Of a DNA stretch of 64,000 nucleotides, positions 42,313 to 53,866 are shown one piece after another. The stretch spans positions 5,842,501 to 5,906,500 of the forward strand of contig JARFIW010001215.1 of the NCBI GenBank assembly GCA_036346225.1, in the 5' to 3' direction. The stretch comes from Platerodrilus igneus. Lineage: Eukaryota > Arthropoda > Insecta > Coleoptera > Lycidae. Each line of letters begins with the position of its first letter. Positions within the stretch are counted from its first letter, which is position 1. The position numbers and the translations under genes are program-made. The notes beneath the pieces were generated by a model, which saw nothing but the letters and a program-made list of their open reading frames with translations, was not told the DNA's origin and ran no database searches.

Positions 42313-43769
42313 TAAAAAAACCTCACATACTTTAATACAATTTAATAAAAAATGTAGACGCTTTGTTGGCAAGATTCACGAATAATAAACCACAGATAAT
42401 TATATTTTTCACTATAGTGAAACAAAGATTACAATGTATTTATTCAGATTGATTAAAAAAGTGCAAGTCATGGATACATAGTCACTTAGTCACTGAGTCG
42501 CTTAGTATAGGAATGTGATACAATGACAACTCCACAAATATCTGAAGAGTAAGAAAAACAAATGCTAGACAAATTAATTACTTGTAAGTCATAGACTGAA
42601 GCACGTGGAAGGGTATATAATGCAAAGTTCGTAATATCAAGTACATCTTTTGGTTGTAGAATAATAAACGGGCGTAACGTGGTGAGACACGAATTTTTAC
42701 AGAACTCACAACACTAATATATTGGGACGGATTGGATCCCGATAAGGTTGGAAATGATCCCTGATGACCAGCTAAATTACTCTTGGCTGAAATGGACTCG
42801 TATAGCCACTTAAACACGTACCTGTAAGTCATATTTTATTAGAATTAGATGTTGGTTTTGGTGGTATTTACGCATGATGTCTATTGTTTAAATTATTGCG
42901 TGTATCATGTTGAATCATCTGGACATTGCAAGTGAATGGCCAATGAGAAGCATGCTATAAATTATTATTCTTCTTAATGATCAAGGTTATGATTAAGTGA
43001 AAATTAACTGATTATGAAAGTTTACCATTTTGTGCGTGCATTTGTTTACAGGAATATCATATGTCGCTGGCATTTACGTTGATGTAATTAACTCTAAAAT
43101 TGTTGCTCGTTTATCTGTTTACAGGAAAATAGAGTAATGTTATCATAAAATAGATTTAGGTAACGCAGCGAGACTGTATTTTTGTTGATTGAATGTGAGA
43201 GAAACAGGGGATAAATGTAAATTCCTCAAGGCTACTCATTGTTTAAAGAAGATTCTTACTAGACTAGTTTAGATGAGCTTGTGCCCATAGACAATGATTA
43301 AAAGCCATTCTACGTAAGTGTTATTGGTAACGTAGCTTGAAATTACACCTAGGTAAATTTTTTTATTGTTCTATTTTCTTCCATTTATTTCTGTAGGGGT
43401 CTATTCCCGCACCATTGTAGTTAGCCAGTGCATCCTTATTTTGTTATGGGATTCGCATCTTTTTGGGCAATTCCAAGTTTAATAATTTAACGCTTCATTC
43501 ACCTGTAACAAATTACATGCAGTTTCTAAAAAAGTTAGAAAAATACGCGTGAAGTCGGTAAGTAAATTCGCTGTGTGTTAAATTACTCAACGACCTCCGT
43601 ATACAACTCGCATTGTGTAGCACAAACATAAATCAGGATTCTAAGATATATAAATAAATTAAATTAGAGAATTTTAATCGATAGCAATTTTGTTCTTGTT
43701 TGCTAAATTACACATTACCTTACATTGTAATTTTTGGTACAGGGTTACTAATTAGCTTATTTCACTTAC
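42313..43769. other. Intronic sequence, no gene seen
   Basis: AT-rich; a small palindrome TTTCACTATAGTGAAA lies near 42408 and a TAGTCACTTAGTCACTGAGT short repeat near 42480. A frame at 42578-42832 (-) has no motif. Presumed intron of the MFS gene. Confidence 0.45.
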
Positions 43770-44241
43770 CTGACCTTACAACTGCAATTAGTAGTACCGA
43801 TACAATAAATATAACTCGCTTTAATGCAGGTACTTTATCGCAAAATGGTGAAATGATCAATTTTCCCAAACCATCTCCCAACGCTTGTGCAGACATAGAG
43901 AAGACAATTGCCTTTCTATTAAATCCAAAGTTGTCCAAAATAAGTGGTACAATTACAGTGAAGTTGGTTTCAATTGAATAAAAAATAGCATATATTAGAA
44001 CTAAGTTCCAATACCTAGGCTGCTTCAATAATTCCAAATATAGAAATCGTACTATTTTCTGTCGTATGGATTCTTTTTTCTTGGACTTGTAATATACCGA
44101 TTCTGCAAGCTTTCCCATTGACGTTTTAATATTAATCTTTGGCTTGAATAGAACTACATTTTGATTACAGTCTAGACATGTTGGCAATGATACTGCTCTT
44201 GGTCTATAGTTGTTATTAGTAGGAATTTTTTTATCGATGTG
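43770..44241 (-). CDS. MFS (SLC16-like) transporter, upstream exon
   Basis: Internal exon of 157 codons plus one base: acceptor ATATTTTTAG before it, donor GTAAGT after AGGTCAG. The first part, HIDKKIPTNNNYRPRAVSLP to KKESIRQKIVRF, is a polar, Lys-rich stretch like the central cytoplasmic loop of monocarboxylate transporters. Then LELLKQPRYWNLVLIYAIFY, TNFTVIVPLILDNFGFNRK, SMSAQALGDGLGKLIISPFC and LKRVIFIVSVLLIAVVRS form membrane segments 7-9 or so of a 12-helix MFS protein. The 'G.GD..GK' stretch between helices is a family feature. Would carry small carboxylates or related solutes across the plasma membrane (family knowledge). First exons are not in view; they would lie right of 44241. Confidence 0.8.
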
Positions 44242-45566
44242 CTAAAAATATAATATAGTTTAATTTATGTCTGAAGTGGTTGAGAGCAAGTCCGTCTGTG
44301 TACATGTAGTCGTCACAACGACATCGAATGATACACCGGTGCTTTTACGCCCAGTGCTCTTCAACGTTCAAGATACTTTGCTCCATCCAAACAATCTTAT
44401 TTAAGTTGCTCAATTTGTACTTATTCATTACAATTGTATATTTTACAAATATTTTTGTATACTTAAAAATTGCATACTCCTTTATTTCATAACATAAAAA
44501 GTGGTTTTCCGAGTCGGATTATTTTAATTAAAAACCCAGTGATAAAATGTTACACATTAACAACAGTTCAAAGGTTGTTTTACCTGTTTTGGATTGGTGA
44601 GTATACGCCGATTTGGGAACAAAATGAATAGCTAAGTCGCATTGAGAAACAAAACGTACAGCAAGATATGTATACGCCGCTTTGAGAGCAAAATTGTCTT
44701 TGTATGTAAATTTGGTACGTCGGGGGTCGTTAGGTCTTTGTTCTCGGGTGTGCGTTCGGGGGTCGTTAGATTTTGTCGTAGGGGGATGCGCGCGGGGTGG
44801 AGATATTTTCTTAAGAAATTTTTTAGCAGCGTTCCCGTATTACATATTAAATAAGATGGGAAAGGTGTTATACATTTTTTCAAAATGGTGTGTGTAGAAC
44901 AGAGTCCACGTGTTGGTTCTTGGCCGCTTCGGAGATTTTTCTGGGTAGGTTAAGCTAAAAATTAAAACGCGGTGAAGAATTATGTTATATTAAGCAAACG
45001 CGTGCAAGTGGTAAAGAATTTTTTAGCTCTCCTCATAGGCTGCGTTTTGTATGAAGTAGCAAATAACATTTAGAAAATATACAAAATGGTATATAATGGG
45101 TCAAATTTTTAAACGTCTGCAGGTATAATCTTGTAAAAGAAGTCGTTCACTTCTCACGATTTCAATGCCAAGATAAAATAACAAGAATTCGCAGTCGAAA
45201 TCTAGAATATAACATCGTTTTTTTTTATTGGAATTATAGCTCTCTGGTAATATATATGCAAATTATGCCGACATTCAACTTTTAATATAATGGATTTAAT
45301 TAACATAAGGTGTGTTTGCAAAACATGTTAAGACAGGTATGCCGTATATTTCCTTCTTGGTATGCAAATTATACTACCTTTCATTACGATTTATTTGACT
45401 CTCGAATAAAAAAATTAATTTGATTTTATATCAAGGATTTCTTGCTTACATTTTAGCAATTTGAATATATTTAAATATTTAAATGTAATTATGCATTTAA
45501 TTTATGTGGCAATAAAAATTCTTTTACTTTAAGCGGTTTGGTGATTATATGTAGATGACGTATTAG

Positions 45567-45576
<10 letters not shown>
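44242..45576. other. No gene seen
   Basis: Intronic or intergenic, upstream of the MFS exon. Frames at 44642-44897 are overlapping, GC-richer and without motif; there is a CGGGGGTCGTTAG repeat at ~44718 and ~44757. No promoter can be assigned. Confidence 0.4.

Positions 45577-45609
<33 letters not shown>
45573..45609. repeat. (AT)n microsatellite
   Basis: Directly left of TAL copy 3. Confidence 0.97.
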
Positions 45610-45616
<7 letters not shown>

Positions 45617-47641
45617 GTTTTAAAGGGTTAAAAATAAATACAAACGAAGCAATTTCGAAACATCCTGTATAAAGGAACAAACAGAAATTACGTGCGAAAT
45701 TTATATTAATTAATTTATTTTTAAGTAACGGGTATTAATCAAATTGTACAAATAATAATTAAAAATTTAATAGCTTTGCAAAGAATTAAATGGTAGAAGT
45801 CAATGCCATGCATTTATTAATTTAATTGGAGTTAATTGAACAATTATTGATATATAATAAGCATAAAAGCCTGTAAAACCCAAGGAAACACGTTGCTAAC
45901 AAACGGATATATCAGGAGGGTTGAAATACCATGAAACGAAGCTCGGAGAATTGTATTTAAAACGTTCGTTACGATCGAACACCTGCAGACTTTTAAATGT
46001 CAAGTTCTAATAAATTTGAGTAAGATAAACATGCAGATTCTAGGTATATTGTAAAACCGTCGCAAACATTCTCTAAACATCTTAATAAGGGGTTAGTAAA
46101 ATCACGTAGCGAGTCCACATGGTGTGCATAGCAAAGAAACAGAAATATCGATTTTGTACCACTCAGACTAGGTTTGAAAGGGACGAAGAAAACGCGTAAG
46201 CCAGAGACCACAATAGGATAGGAGGGATTTGTGAAGCGTCACTAGGTCTACGATTGGTCGACATGTTTAGTCTGGTTTGAAACAAACACGAACTTAGTGT
46301 AGCGTATTGTTCTTAAAATTTATGATAACGACGTGCGGAATTTCGCGAGATTTAATATTGGTGGAGTGCAAAATTACAAAAATGAATGGTGTTAACAGGG
46401 GATTTCGCGTTAAGCAGGTATGGAGAGGTTACATGTGAAGTGTATAAATGTTTTTGGAGAGCGTGGTGAGATCCCTTAAGTTTTCGATCGCTCCAAACAA
46501 CGTATCTAAATATCACGAGTTGTAAGTATTACAAAATCAATTAAATTTATTACATGGTGGTAGTCTCTTAATTAAATACGCGGTTAAATGTGCCGAAATT
46601 ACATTTTAATAAAGATATCATCTATAATTATAATCAACTCGTGTCGGGACATTAAGTAACGTGGTTTGAAGCATCTAATTAATGAATAAATAATTTTAAA
46701 TGGAATTTGGAAGTTGGTACCATCGGGGAGGCCGCGTTTGCAGTTCAATTTAGATGGAGTTTTTTCAGTAACAGCTAGAAACGACTTGCAGAACGGATAG
46801 AAGAAATAGATGGCATCATCCACAGATCAGAGATCTACTATAAATTTCCAGGTAACGATTTGAATTGTGACTTTAGAAACTGTGAATATTGGGAGAATGT
46901 ATGAGAGTGAAATTCCAAGGTAGTGTGTATTATTTATGTATTGAACTTAATACGTGTAAATAACTTTATTATGGTATTTAACTAGAAAGTTGAAGGTGTC
47001 TATAAAGCTTTTAAACGTTCCATTAGAACGTGAAATTTTTGTGAAGAGTACATGGCTTTGTTTTGTTATTTGTTTTAAAAGTATGCTAATGCATAATTAG
47101 CTGGGTTATTCTGAGCTCATCCTACCCCAGAGTTTAGTTAGAGTAAAATGAATAAATAAATTATAAAGAAGGAATTTTAGAGAAGGTATTATTCAAGGCC
47201 CATTTACTGCGGGTACAATTTCTGTGTTTAATGATTTAAAAATAAAATACTGGACATTATAAAATAAGGTTTTCTGAAGTAACGCGATCAATGGAATATG
47301 GACATTATTGCATTTCATTTGTAAATAGTTATAAATAAAAGCTTGTATGTTGGTTGTATTTGAGGTTTTATTGCTAGTGTGTGTGTGCGATTGAGAATAT
47401 ACGAGTGAATCTAGATACCCAGGAGGAGATCCAAATGAGCTAGCCGGAAGCAGTTGAAGAAGGCCGTTCAACTGAGGAAGAGAGGAGAATGGGTAAGGAT
47501 ATTTTTTTTTAATTAGTTAATTTCTGAAAATTTGTTTATTGTCGAATCCGAAATTTTATAAAAATTTCGAAAATAATTTATGGTTGGTAAGCATCTTACG
47601 CCCAATTCGTGAGGCTCGATTTAAATAAAGGATACACAGTA
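45610..47641 (+). mobile_element. TAL repeat copy 3
   Basis: 2.03 kb, TATAGTGGTTTTAAAGGG...ACACAGTA, next to ATATATATT on the right. Signals: TATA box 46442, GTAAGT site 46522, CCAG-GTAACG site 46853, TCTGAGCTCATCC block near 47110, AATAAA 47334, ATGG-GTAAGG site 47493, primer-site-like GCCCAATTCGTGAGGCTCGA near 47599. Most similar to copy 2. No conserved ORF. Confidence 0.75.
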
Positions 47642-47869
47642 ATATATATTACTCATATTTAGACCAGGGTAGAAAATTAAATAATCACATCAAATAATTT
47701 TAATCACCGTGTAGAAGCTTTGGGAAAAGGTACGCTTTATTAAAACCGTGAAGCATAAAAATTCATTCGTTTCATTAAAAATAAGAGATTTAAATCATTT
47801 ACAAGACGCTTGCTATAAAGAAGGAAGCAGTATTAGAATGCTCTACGTGTAATTTAATTATTCCGAGTA

Positions 47870-50800
47870 AAGAAACAAAGAGAAATTACGTGCAAAATTT
47901 ATATTAATTAACTCTATTTTAAGTAACCGGTATTAAACAAAATGTACTGATAATAATTGAATATTTAATTAGGATTCACTAAAAATTAAAGGGTATTATT
48001 TTAATTGAAGTTAATTGAACCATTAGTAACATATAATATCTATAAAAACTTGAAAAAACCCAATAAAATGCAAATCGTAGAAGTGTTATTATGTTTGAAC
48101 ACCTGCGTATTTTTAAAAGGCTCATTCTGCGTAAATTTGGCAGATAACAAATGGTTACAGAGAATCTTGGAGAAACCGTAGCTTAATAAGTTACGGGAAA
48201 TGCTAAAGGTGGGTTATTTCATAGTCCACATGGACTGAAATAATCGATAATAAAGAATATCAATTTGCACCAATAAGAACAGGGTAGATAGAGACAGATA
48301 ATATGCGCAAGACCGAGACACATATAGTATAAGGCGTGAGTGGAGCAACGTCATTGGGTTGCGATTGGGTGAAAATAAAAGGCAAAATTGAGAGGTAAAA
48401 ATAACATTTCTGTATAAAATTCAATTAGTTATTTCCAGACGTTGCGAGCCGTGTCGAAATTTCTGAGATTTAACTGGGGCGAGTGCAAATTTCGTAAAAA
48501 TCGCATGCCGGGCTGCGGAATGGGAACATAGCATGCGAAATTCTGAAGAATTGTCCGTTTTGGGGACTAGACCGACAGACAGGAACCTCTATATATACTC
48601 AGGTGAATATGAACAAGCTCTCTTAGATCTTCGACTTGATTCAATGCGTTAAACAGTGCTTTTTAGTTTTCCGAGTTTGATAGAATAATTTAAAGTTTGC
48701 TCGTATATTTTGGTGATTTAAAACAGTTTGTTCTTTACGTGCTACAATGAATGTACTTTAGTGCACTTAGAAAAGAAGATACAAGGTAATAAAGTCTAGT
48801 ATCACTGTACCGATTAGTCTAATTTGCAACGACAAATGAATACACAAAAGTAGGCAGTTTTGGCGTATATTGGTGAAAGAAGTATGAATTTCTTTGTTAT
48901 TTTTTGGGGGTATTAATAATGAAATGATTCGTAACCGTTTCTGGATCCACAAAACAAGCTTCAGATATACATAAATGAGTTCCGGAAAAGCACTGAAACT
49001 ACTTTAGATGAATGGTGATGTAGAAAATTTTAAAGGCGACCAGCAATACGAGGACCTAAACATAACCCAGTTGGATTGGTGTGATTAACAGAGGACGATG
49101 TACATGGAAGCCACTAGTGCAGTAACCTTCAGGTAACTTATGCTTTGTTGTTGGATTTTGATATTTTAGTGTGTGTTGAATAACTTTATAATTGATTTAC
49201 TTAAAATGGACAGTAGTGAAATTGTACTAACAATAAAATTTTAATTTTAAGGTGAAATTTGCTTGTTTAAGTAGAAAGGGGTATTTAGTATTGATGTTCT
49301 GGATTATGATGAAAATTTGGGTATGTCTTTGAGCTCAATTAGACGAACCTGGTTAATTAACGTAAAGGGGTGGTAGATGCTCCCTTTGTACTCAGACTCA
49401 GGTCTGCATATATTGTTATATTAATTAGTAGGCATCCTACAAGGACTTTAATTCTGGATGCACTTTAAAATGATAACAAATTTAATCTTGAAATTTTCTG
49501 ATACTGAAATTTATGCTGAATTTTAATTTTGAAATTTTAATGTATTGTGAATATTGATGTAAATAGAGTTAATGTTGATGTTTGTGGTAGGAATGTGTTT
49601 GTTTGTTTTTATGAAAGAGGATGAAGGTTTAACTAGGTGAGCAGCCGAGGCGGAGAAGAGTAAAGAGGCGAGTAACAGAAGAAAGTCAATGGACCAACAC
49701 AGTTAAGGTAATGAATAGCTTTTTGTAGGATTCACATATATTGCTGTGATAAGGGGTTGTTTAAGGGTGTACTTTATAGTAAAGGTCATTTAGAAATGAG
49801 AAATTACCATAGGCAGCAGAAAACTGCACTTATTTAGTGAAGAATTGAGAAATGGAGATAGTTTGTAAATAGTAAGCAGTCAACACCCTGTATATAAAGT
49901 ATAAATAGTTTTAAGCGACGCAGATAAACATAGGAAGACGCATAGTTAGCGTAGAAACAAGGAAGACATTCATTAGGTAAATAGTAAATATTAAATACCC
50001 TGTAGATAAAGTTTTAGTTAATTTAGGTATAGCAAGTAATAATATTTTTCAGTGGAAGCACGCGTATATTTATAGGTAAATACGATAAAGTGTAAGCAGA
50101 CACGCATTCAAAAGAGTTCCAAACGATTAGATTAATACGGAGATAGAAATAGAGCTTCAGGTAGCATAGGTAAATGCGTGCAAATAGCTAACCATTTTTT
50201 GATAAGAAAGGAGATTAAAAATTGCGTGAACAACATGTAGATATGAAAATTAAAAGTCGAATTGCATCAGTTGTTTATTGAAAAGCAATTAGATCTATCA
50301 AAACACAGCATGTTGATAACGAAGACAGCTGGAACCAGCTTACAATTATTGGGAATCGTGGAGAATTACATCAGAAACTACTTTGAATGTAATTATTTGA
50401 TTGGTCACAAATAAGCGACGAGCTCTAGACCATACCCACTGACGGAGTGGGAACGGAATAATATATTAGCAGGCACAGTGATAACAAAGTCAGTTTGCAA
50501 CTCAACGAAGGCCGAAGTGCGTCGCTATGAAAGAAAATAATACGTAATAATTTTAAAAGTGAAAGATAAAATAAGTGCCAAGATGAAAACTATAATTGCC
50601 GATTAAACGTAAGTACATTTTAATGTATATATCTTAAGCTAAAACATAAAAATAATAGGGCTTTGAAGTCCGGGGAAACAAACGACAATTTTGAGGTCCG
50701 GGGAAAATCCAGTAATACAATTTTGAAGTCTGGGGGAAGAATAATACAATTTTAAGTTTGAGGAAATTGATTGATAAGAAGTAATAAGTCTGATATGAAA

Positions 50801-51605
50801 CGACAATAGATTGGGGTGCATAAATTAATAATGGTAGTCCATAGGGTAATGGCAATAATTGGAATGTAATCCTGAATTGGGGGAAGATAATTTTTATGCA
50901 AATGGAAGCGTCGATGTGAAGAAGATAGACCAGGTCAGAATTTTAGTTATAAGACATTTTGTTTTTCTATATATCTTTTATTTTGAACATTGAATTTGCT
51001 TAATATAATATGCTTGTGAAAAAGTCAACAAAAGAAGTTGCATAAGTATAAAATGAGTAATATGATAACAGGTTTAGAACGTTCTACGCTTCGTTGATAA
51101 GGATAATAGGTATTTTTGGTGGCTTTGGGTTTTGAGTAAATAGTAGATGATTGTTAATAAATGAGATTTATAACATTAACTAATTGAAAAGTGTATTTCA
51201 AATAATTTACAAAAGCTGTACATAATATATTGGTTTCATTATATAAAATCAAAATTAACTGAATTTTATAATTCCAAATAAATGCTAGCCGAGGTCATAA
51301 GATTTAAATAGTTCAAGGAGGAGCTACGAGTTGAATAGGAAATTGATAAGAAGTAAGGCGATAACGTACCGAGTTTTGTTATTGACAGACAAGGTTGCTT
51401 CATGATAAAATCCAGTTAAGTTTCTGGAGGGAATTGATAGCAACATTAATAAGACAGCCCAACGTCGGAGATAATTACAATCTTGTTTATTCATAGTAAT
51501 ATTAAAATGGTCGTCCAAATGATGGAGCGCGAATAATTTAGAGTACATAGCAAAATTAATAAGGCGCACAACGAAGGGGCATGATAATTTAGAGAGAACA
51601 TAGCA
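47870..51605 (+). mobile_element. TAL repeat copy 4 (diverged, expanded)
   Basis: Aligns with the other copies at GAGAAATTACGTGCAAAATT (47880), the TATATATAC box near 48591, CAG-GTAAC (49133), AAG-GTAATG (49708) and the end CATAGCA at 51605 next to (AT)n. It is 3.7 kb because of extra sequence, mainly between 49700 and 51430. Its first ~60 bp are not recognisable. The last ~165 bp are three tandem units of ~55 bp (51436-51600). No ORF above 105 codons; that one (51324-51641, -) includes the microsatellite. Confidence 0.6.
51436..51600 (+). repeat. Three tandem LTR-end/primer-site units
   Basis: Each unit has a CATAGCAA-like end, an AATTAATAAG-like spacer and a GGCGCCCAACG..GGGGC-like primer-site remnant (51457, ~51510, ~51563). 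Units are about 53-57 bp. Confidence 0.6.
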
Positions 51606-51630
51606 ATATATATATATATATATATATATT
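51606..51630. repeat. (AT)n microsatellite
   Basis: Directly right of TAL copy 4. Confidence 0.96.
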
Positions 51631-53323
51631 CTTATGCTCAACCCCCTCGCGCCTTTTTTATTAATTTAATTATTTTTATATAATGTGCAAGTATTTATTT
51701 TGTTACGTGCTTTAGCAACGTTTGGTTGGTTTATAAATCAAAAACTGTGTTAAATATGCCTCGACTATTTGAAAACTCTTTCTTCCCAGGGTATCCACCT
51801 ACTTACCGTGGGTTCAGTGGTAAGTAGATGTGCAATGCACCAACCAAACAGCACTACCTTTTGTTTTTTGTACCTTTGATAATTTTACCTTTGTATATGC
51901 CAATTTTTTATAAGAGATCCACGTAGCCTTGTGCCAAATTAATTAATATTACAAAATTTCTGACTTTGACGTTATATCACACAGTACTCACCTGTTCTAT
52001 ACTTCGTTGTCGGCTTCTATGAATGCTGGCTCAAAATCCTACTCGCCGTATACGTCTTTACAAGGTTTGCACTATCACTATGATATCTGCCGTCTAGACT
52101 CCAGGTATCGTTGACTTAATTTTGATGCTCCCAAATCTAAAATAAATATGACCCAAATTTAGAATTTTGAATAACCTTTTGTATTTACTTCCCCTGCGCT
52201 AATTTTTCCGGTGTTATATCTTCTTTATCTCGTACGAATCCTCTTGCTACCCCAATGCTGTCTTTTAATCTTGCTACTCTCGTTCTAAATCACTGCTTTC
52301 TTTATCCGCTCGTTCCAAATTAATACTTCCTCCTTTTAATCCGCTCGTTCCAAATCAATCCTTCCTTCTATATACCACTCAATGCCCTGCTATACATAAA
52401 ACCATATCCAATTCAATCCCAATAATATCTTCTTCAATCTTATAAATCCTATTCGATGCCTTCTGCCTATATAAATCTTGTTCCAATATTCACTTATGTT
52501 CCGCCGGTTCGCTGTCGCACTAATTCCACTTTTAAACTTGTTACTCGTGGTTGCTATCAATTATTTTATTCACTGTTGCTTATCCTTACTCTTCCTTGTA
52601 TATAAATTAAACTCGTACACTTTCAAACTCATGTATTAAATCTTCAAAAATATTTACAATTTAGCGCAGTTTACAAACACGTCTTGTTACAAAAATATTT
52701 AAAAATCGACTTCTTGTTTACTTTTCCTAGGTGATAATTACAATTTTAATATGCCTACTTTTTATTACATTGTATACAAAAACCATCCAATAACATCGTC
52801 CCCAACAAGTTCGTGTCACTAATACCTTATACTTTGTCTTTTGCACTTTCCCTTTTCATACATAAATGTTCAATCATTGGTCCTAAATATCGCACAACCC
52901 TTCAATCATATTTGACAATGCTATTACTTATAATTTTGCTATTACATGTTTGTCCAAAGGTTGATTCTATTAAAATGAATGCCGAAATGTTACACATATA
53001 AACCTGGATCTGCGTGGTGAATCGTGTAATTTCTACAGACGCATCCGGTTTCTGGATTAGCAAATGTACGTTCTATGGCTTATTCAACATACAACTCAGT
53101 GTAAAACCTTGAATACTGTGTGTTTTATCACGTCATCAAGTCATTGTTTTTACGTCTTGGCACTTACATTTTGACTAATATTTCAAATACTTTAACGTTT
53201 GTAAAGTACGGCAAACATAAATTTCTCAGTTACGGGATCTGATATTTGTTGTACTTTATTTGGCATACACTACCTTCAACAAAACAACCCTAAAAACCCT
53301 TTTAGCCCCTACTAACATTACAT
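51631..53323. other. No gene seen
   Basis: Pyrimidine-rich on the + strand with short repeats (CGCTCGTTCCAAAT at ~52308 and ~52343). Perfect 9-bp hairpin CTACTTACC/GGTAAGTAG at 51799-51827. Possibly decayed retroelement sequence; no motif found. Confidence 0.4.
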
Positions 53324-53352
53324 TATATATATATATATATATATATATATAA
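53324..53352. repeat. (AT)n microsatellite
   Basis: Left edge of the Maverick/Polinton remnant. Confidence 0.96.
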
Positions 53353-53410
53353 CTCGTTTAATTTCACCATTATTTGAACCTGTGTTTTTGAAGTGATCAG
53401 TATACGTGCA

Positions 53411-53516
53411 GTGTTAGTATAAAAAGTAAGTTATATTTTTCTTTATTTTGTAAAAAGAATATTTTTGCTTTAAAATATTTGCAAGTTTGTAACAACATTC
53501 TTTGCTGTTGTTTGTA
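53411..53516 (+). promoter_or_regulatory. Promoter and 5' intron before the first Maverick ORF
   Basis: AGTATAAAAAGTAAG (TATA box directly followed by a donor-like GTAAGT) near 53418, and a TTGCTGTTGTTTGTAG acceptor right before ATG 53518. On the opposite end of the element the minus strand also has AGTATAAAAG near 60835. Confidence 0.45.
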
Positions 53517-53517
53517 G

Positions 53518-53772
53518 ATGGATCAAGTAATACAAAACAATAATAAACAGTCCGTTGTAGGCTCTAGAAAAGAGGCAAAGAGGTTAGCCGAATTGCCACT
53601 AAACGTTCCACAAAGAATTTACAGAGCAAGAATAGTACATTCCAAATATGGTGATTGTGTTCTTATTGAGTTAGCGGACAATATTTCATTTCTGCCACAA
53701 CGCAACACGGAATTGTGGAGAAAAAACATTGATGAATTGGGTTCTGGAAAATACGCAATAACCATATTATAA
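53518..53772 (+). CDS. Small conserved Maverick ORF, function unknown
   Basis: 84 codons, intact. The Met follows an acceptor-like TTTGTAG. Reads QRIYRARIVHSKYGDCVLIE, then DNISFLPQRNTELWRKNIDE, ending SGKYAITIL. Small, mixed alpha/beta-like, no known motif. Its position just ahead of the polymerase and its good ATG suggest an element gene rather than chance. The RxYxAxxxxxKYG pattern resembles small proteins next to polymerase in arthropod Polintons, but I would not assign a role. Confidence 0.55.
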   Translation: MDQVIQNNNKQSVVGSRKEAKRLAELPLNVPQRIYRARIVHSKYGDCVLIELADNISFLPQRNTELWRKNIDELGSGKYAITIL

Positions 53773-53866
53773 CTAATAGATATTAAAAGACCCAATCAAT
53801 AGAACCCATATAGAAAAACAAAAAAATAATTGGTATGTTTTTTTTAATTATTGCTTGTTTTGAATA

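Noticed and set aside
44642..44897. Arg/Gly-rich small protein
   Set aside because: Two overlapping frames of the same GC-richer stretch with a GGGGGTCGTTAG duplication; no support for coding.
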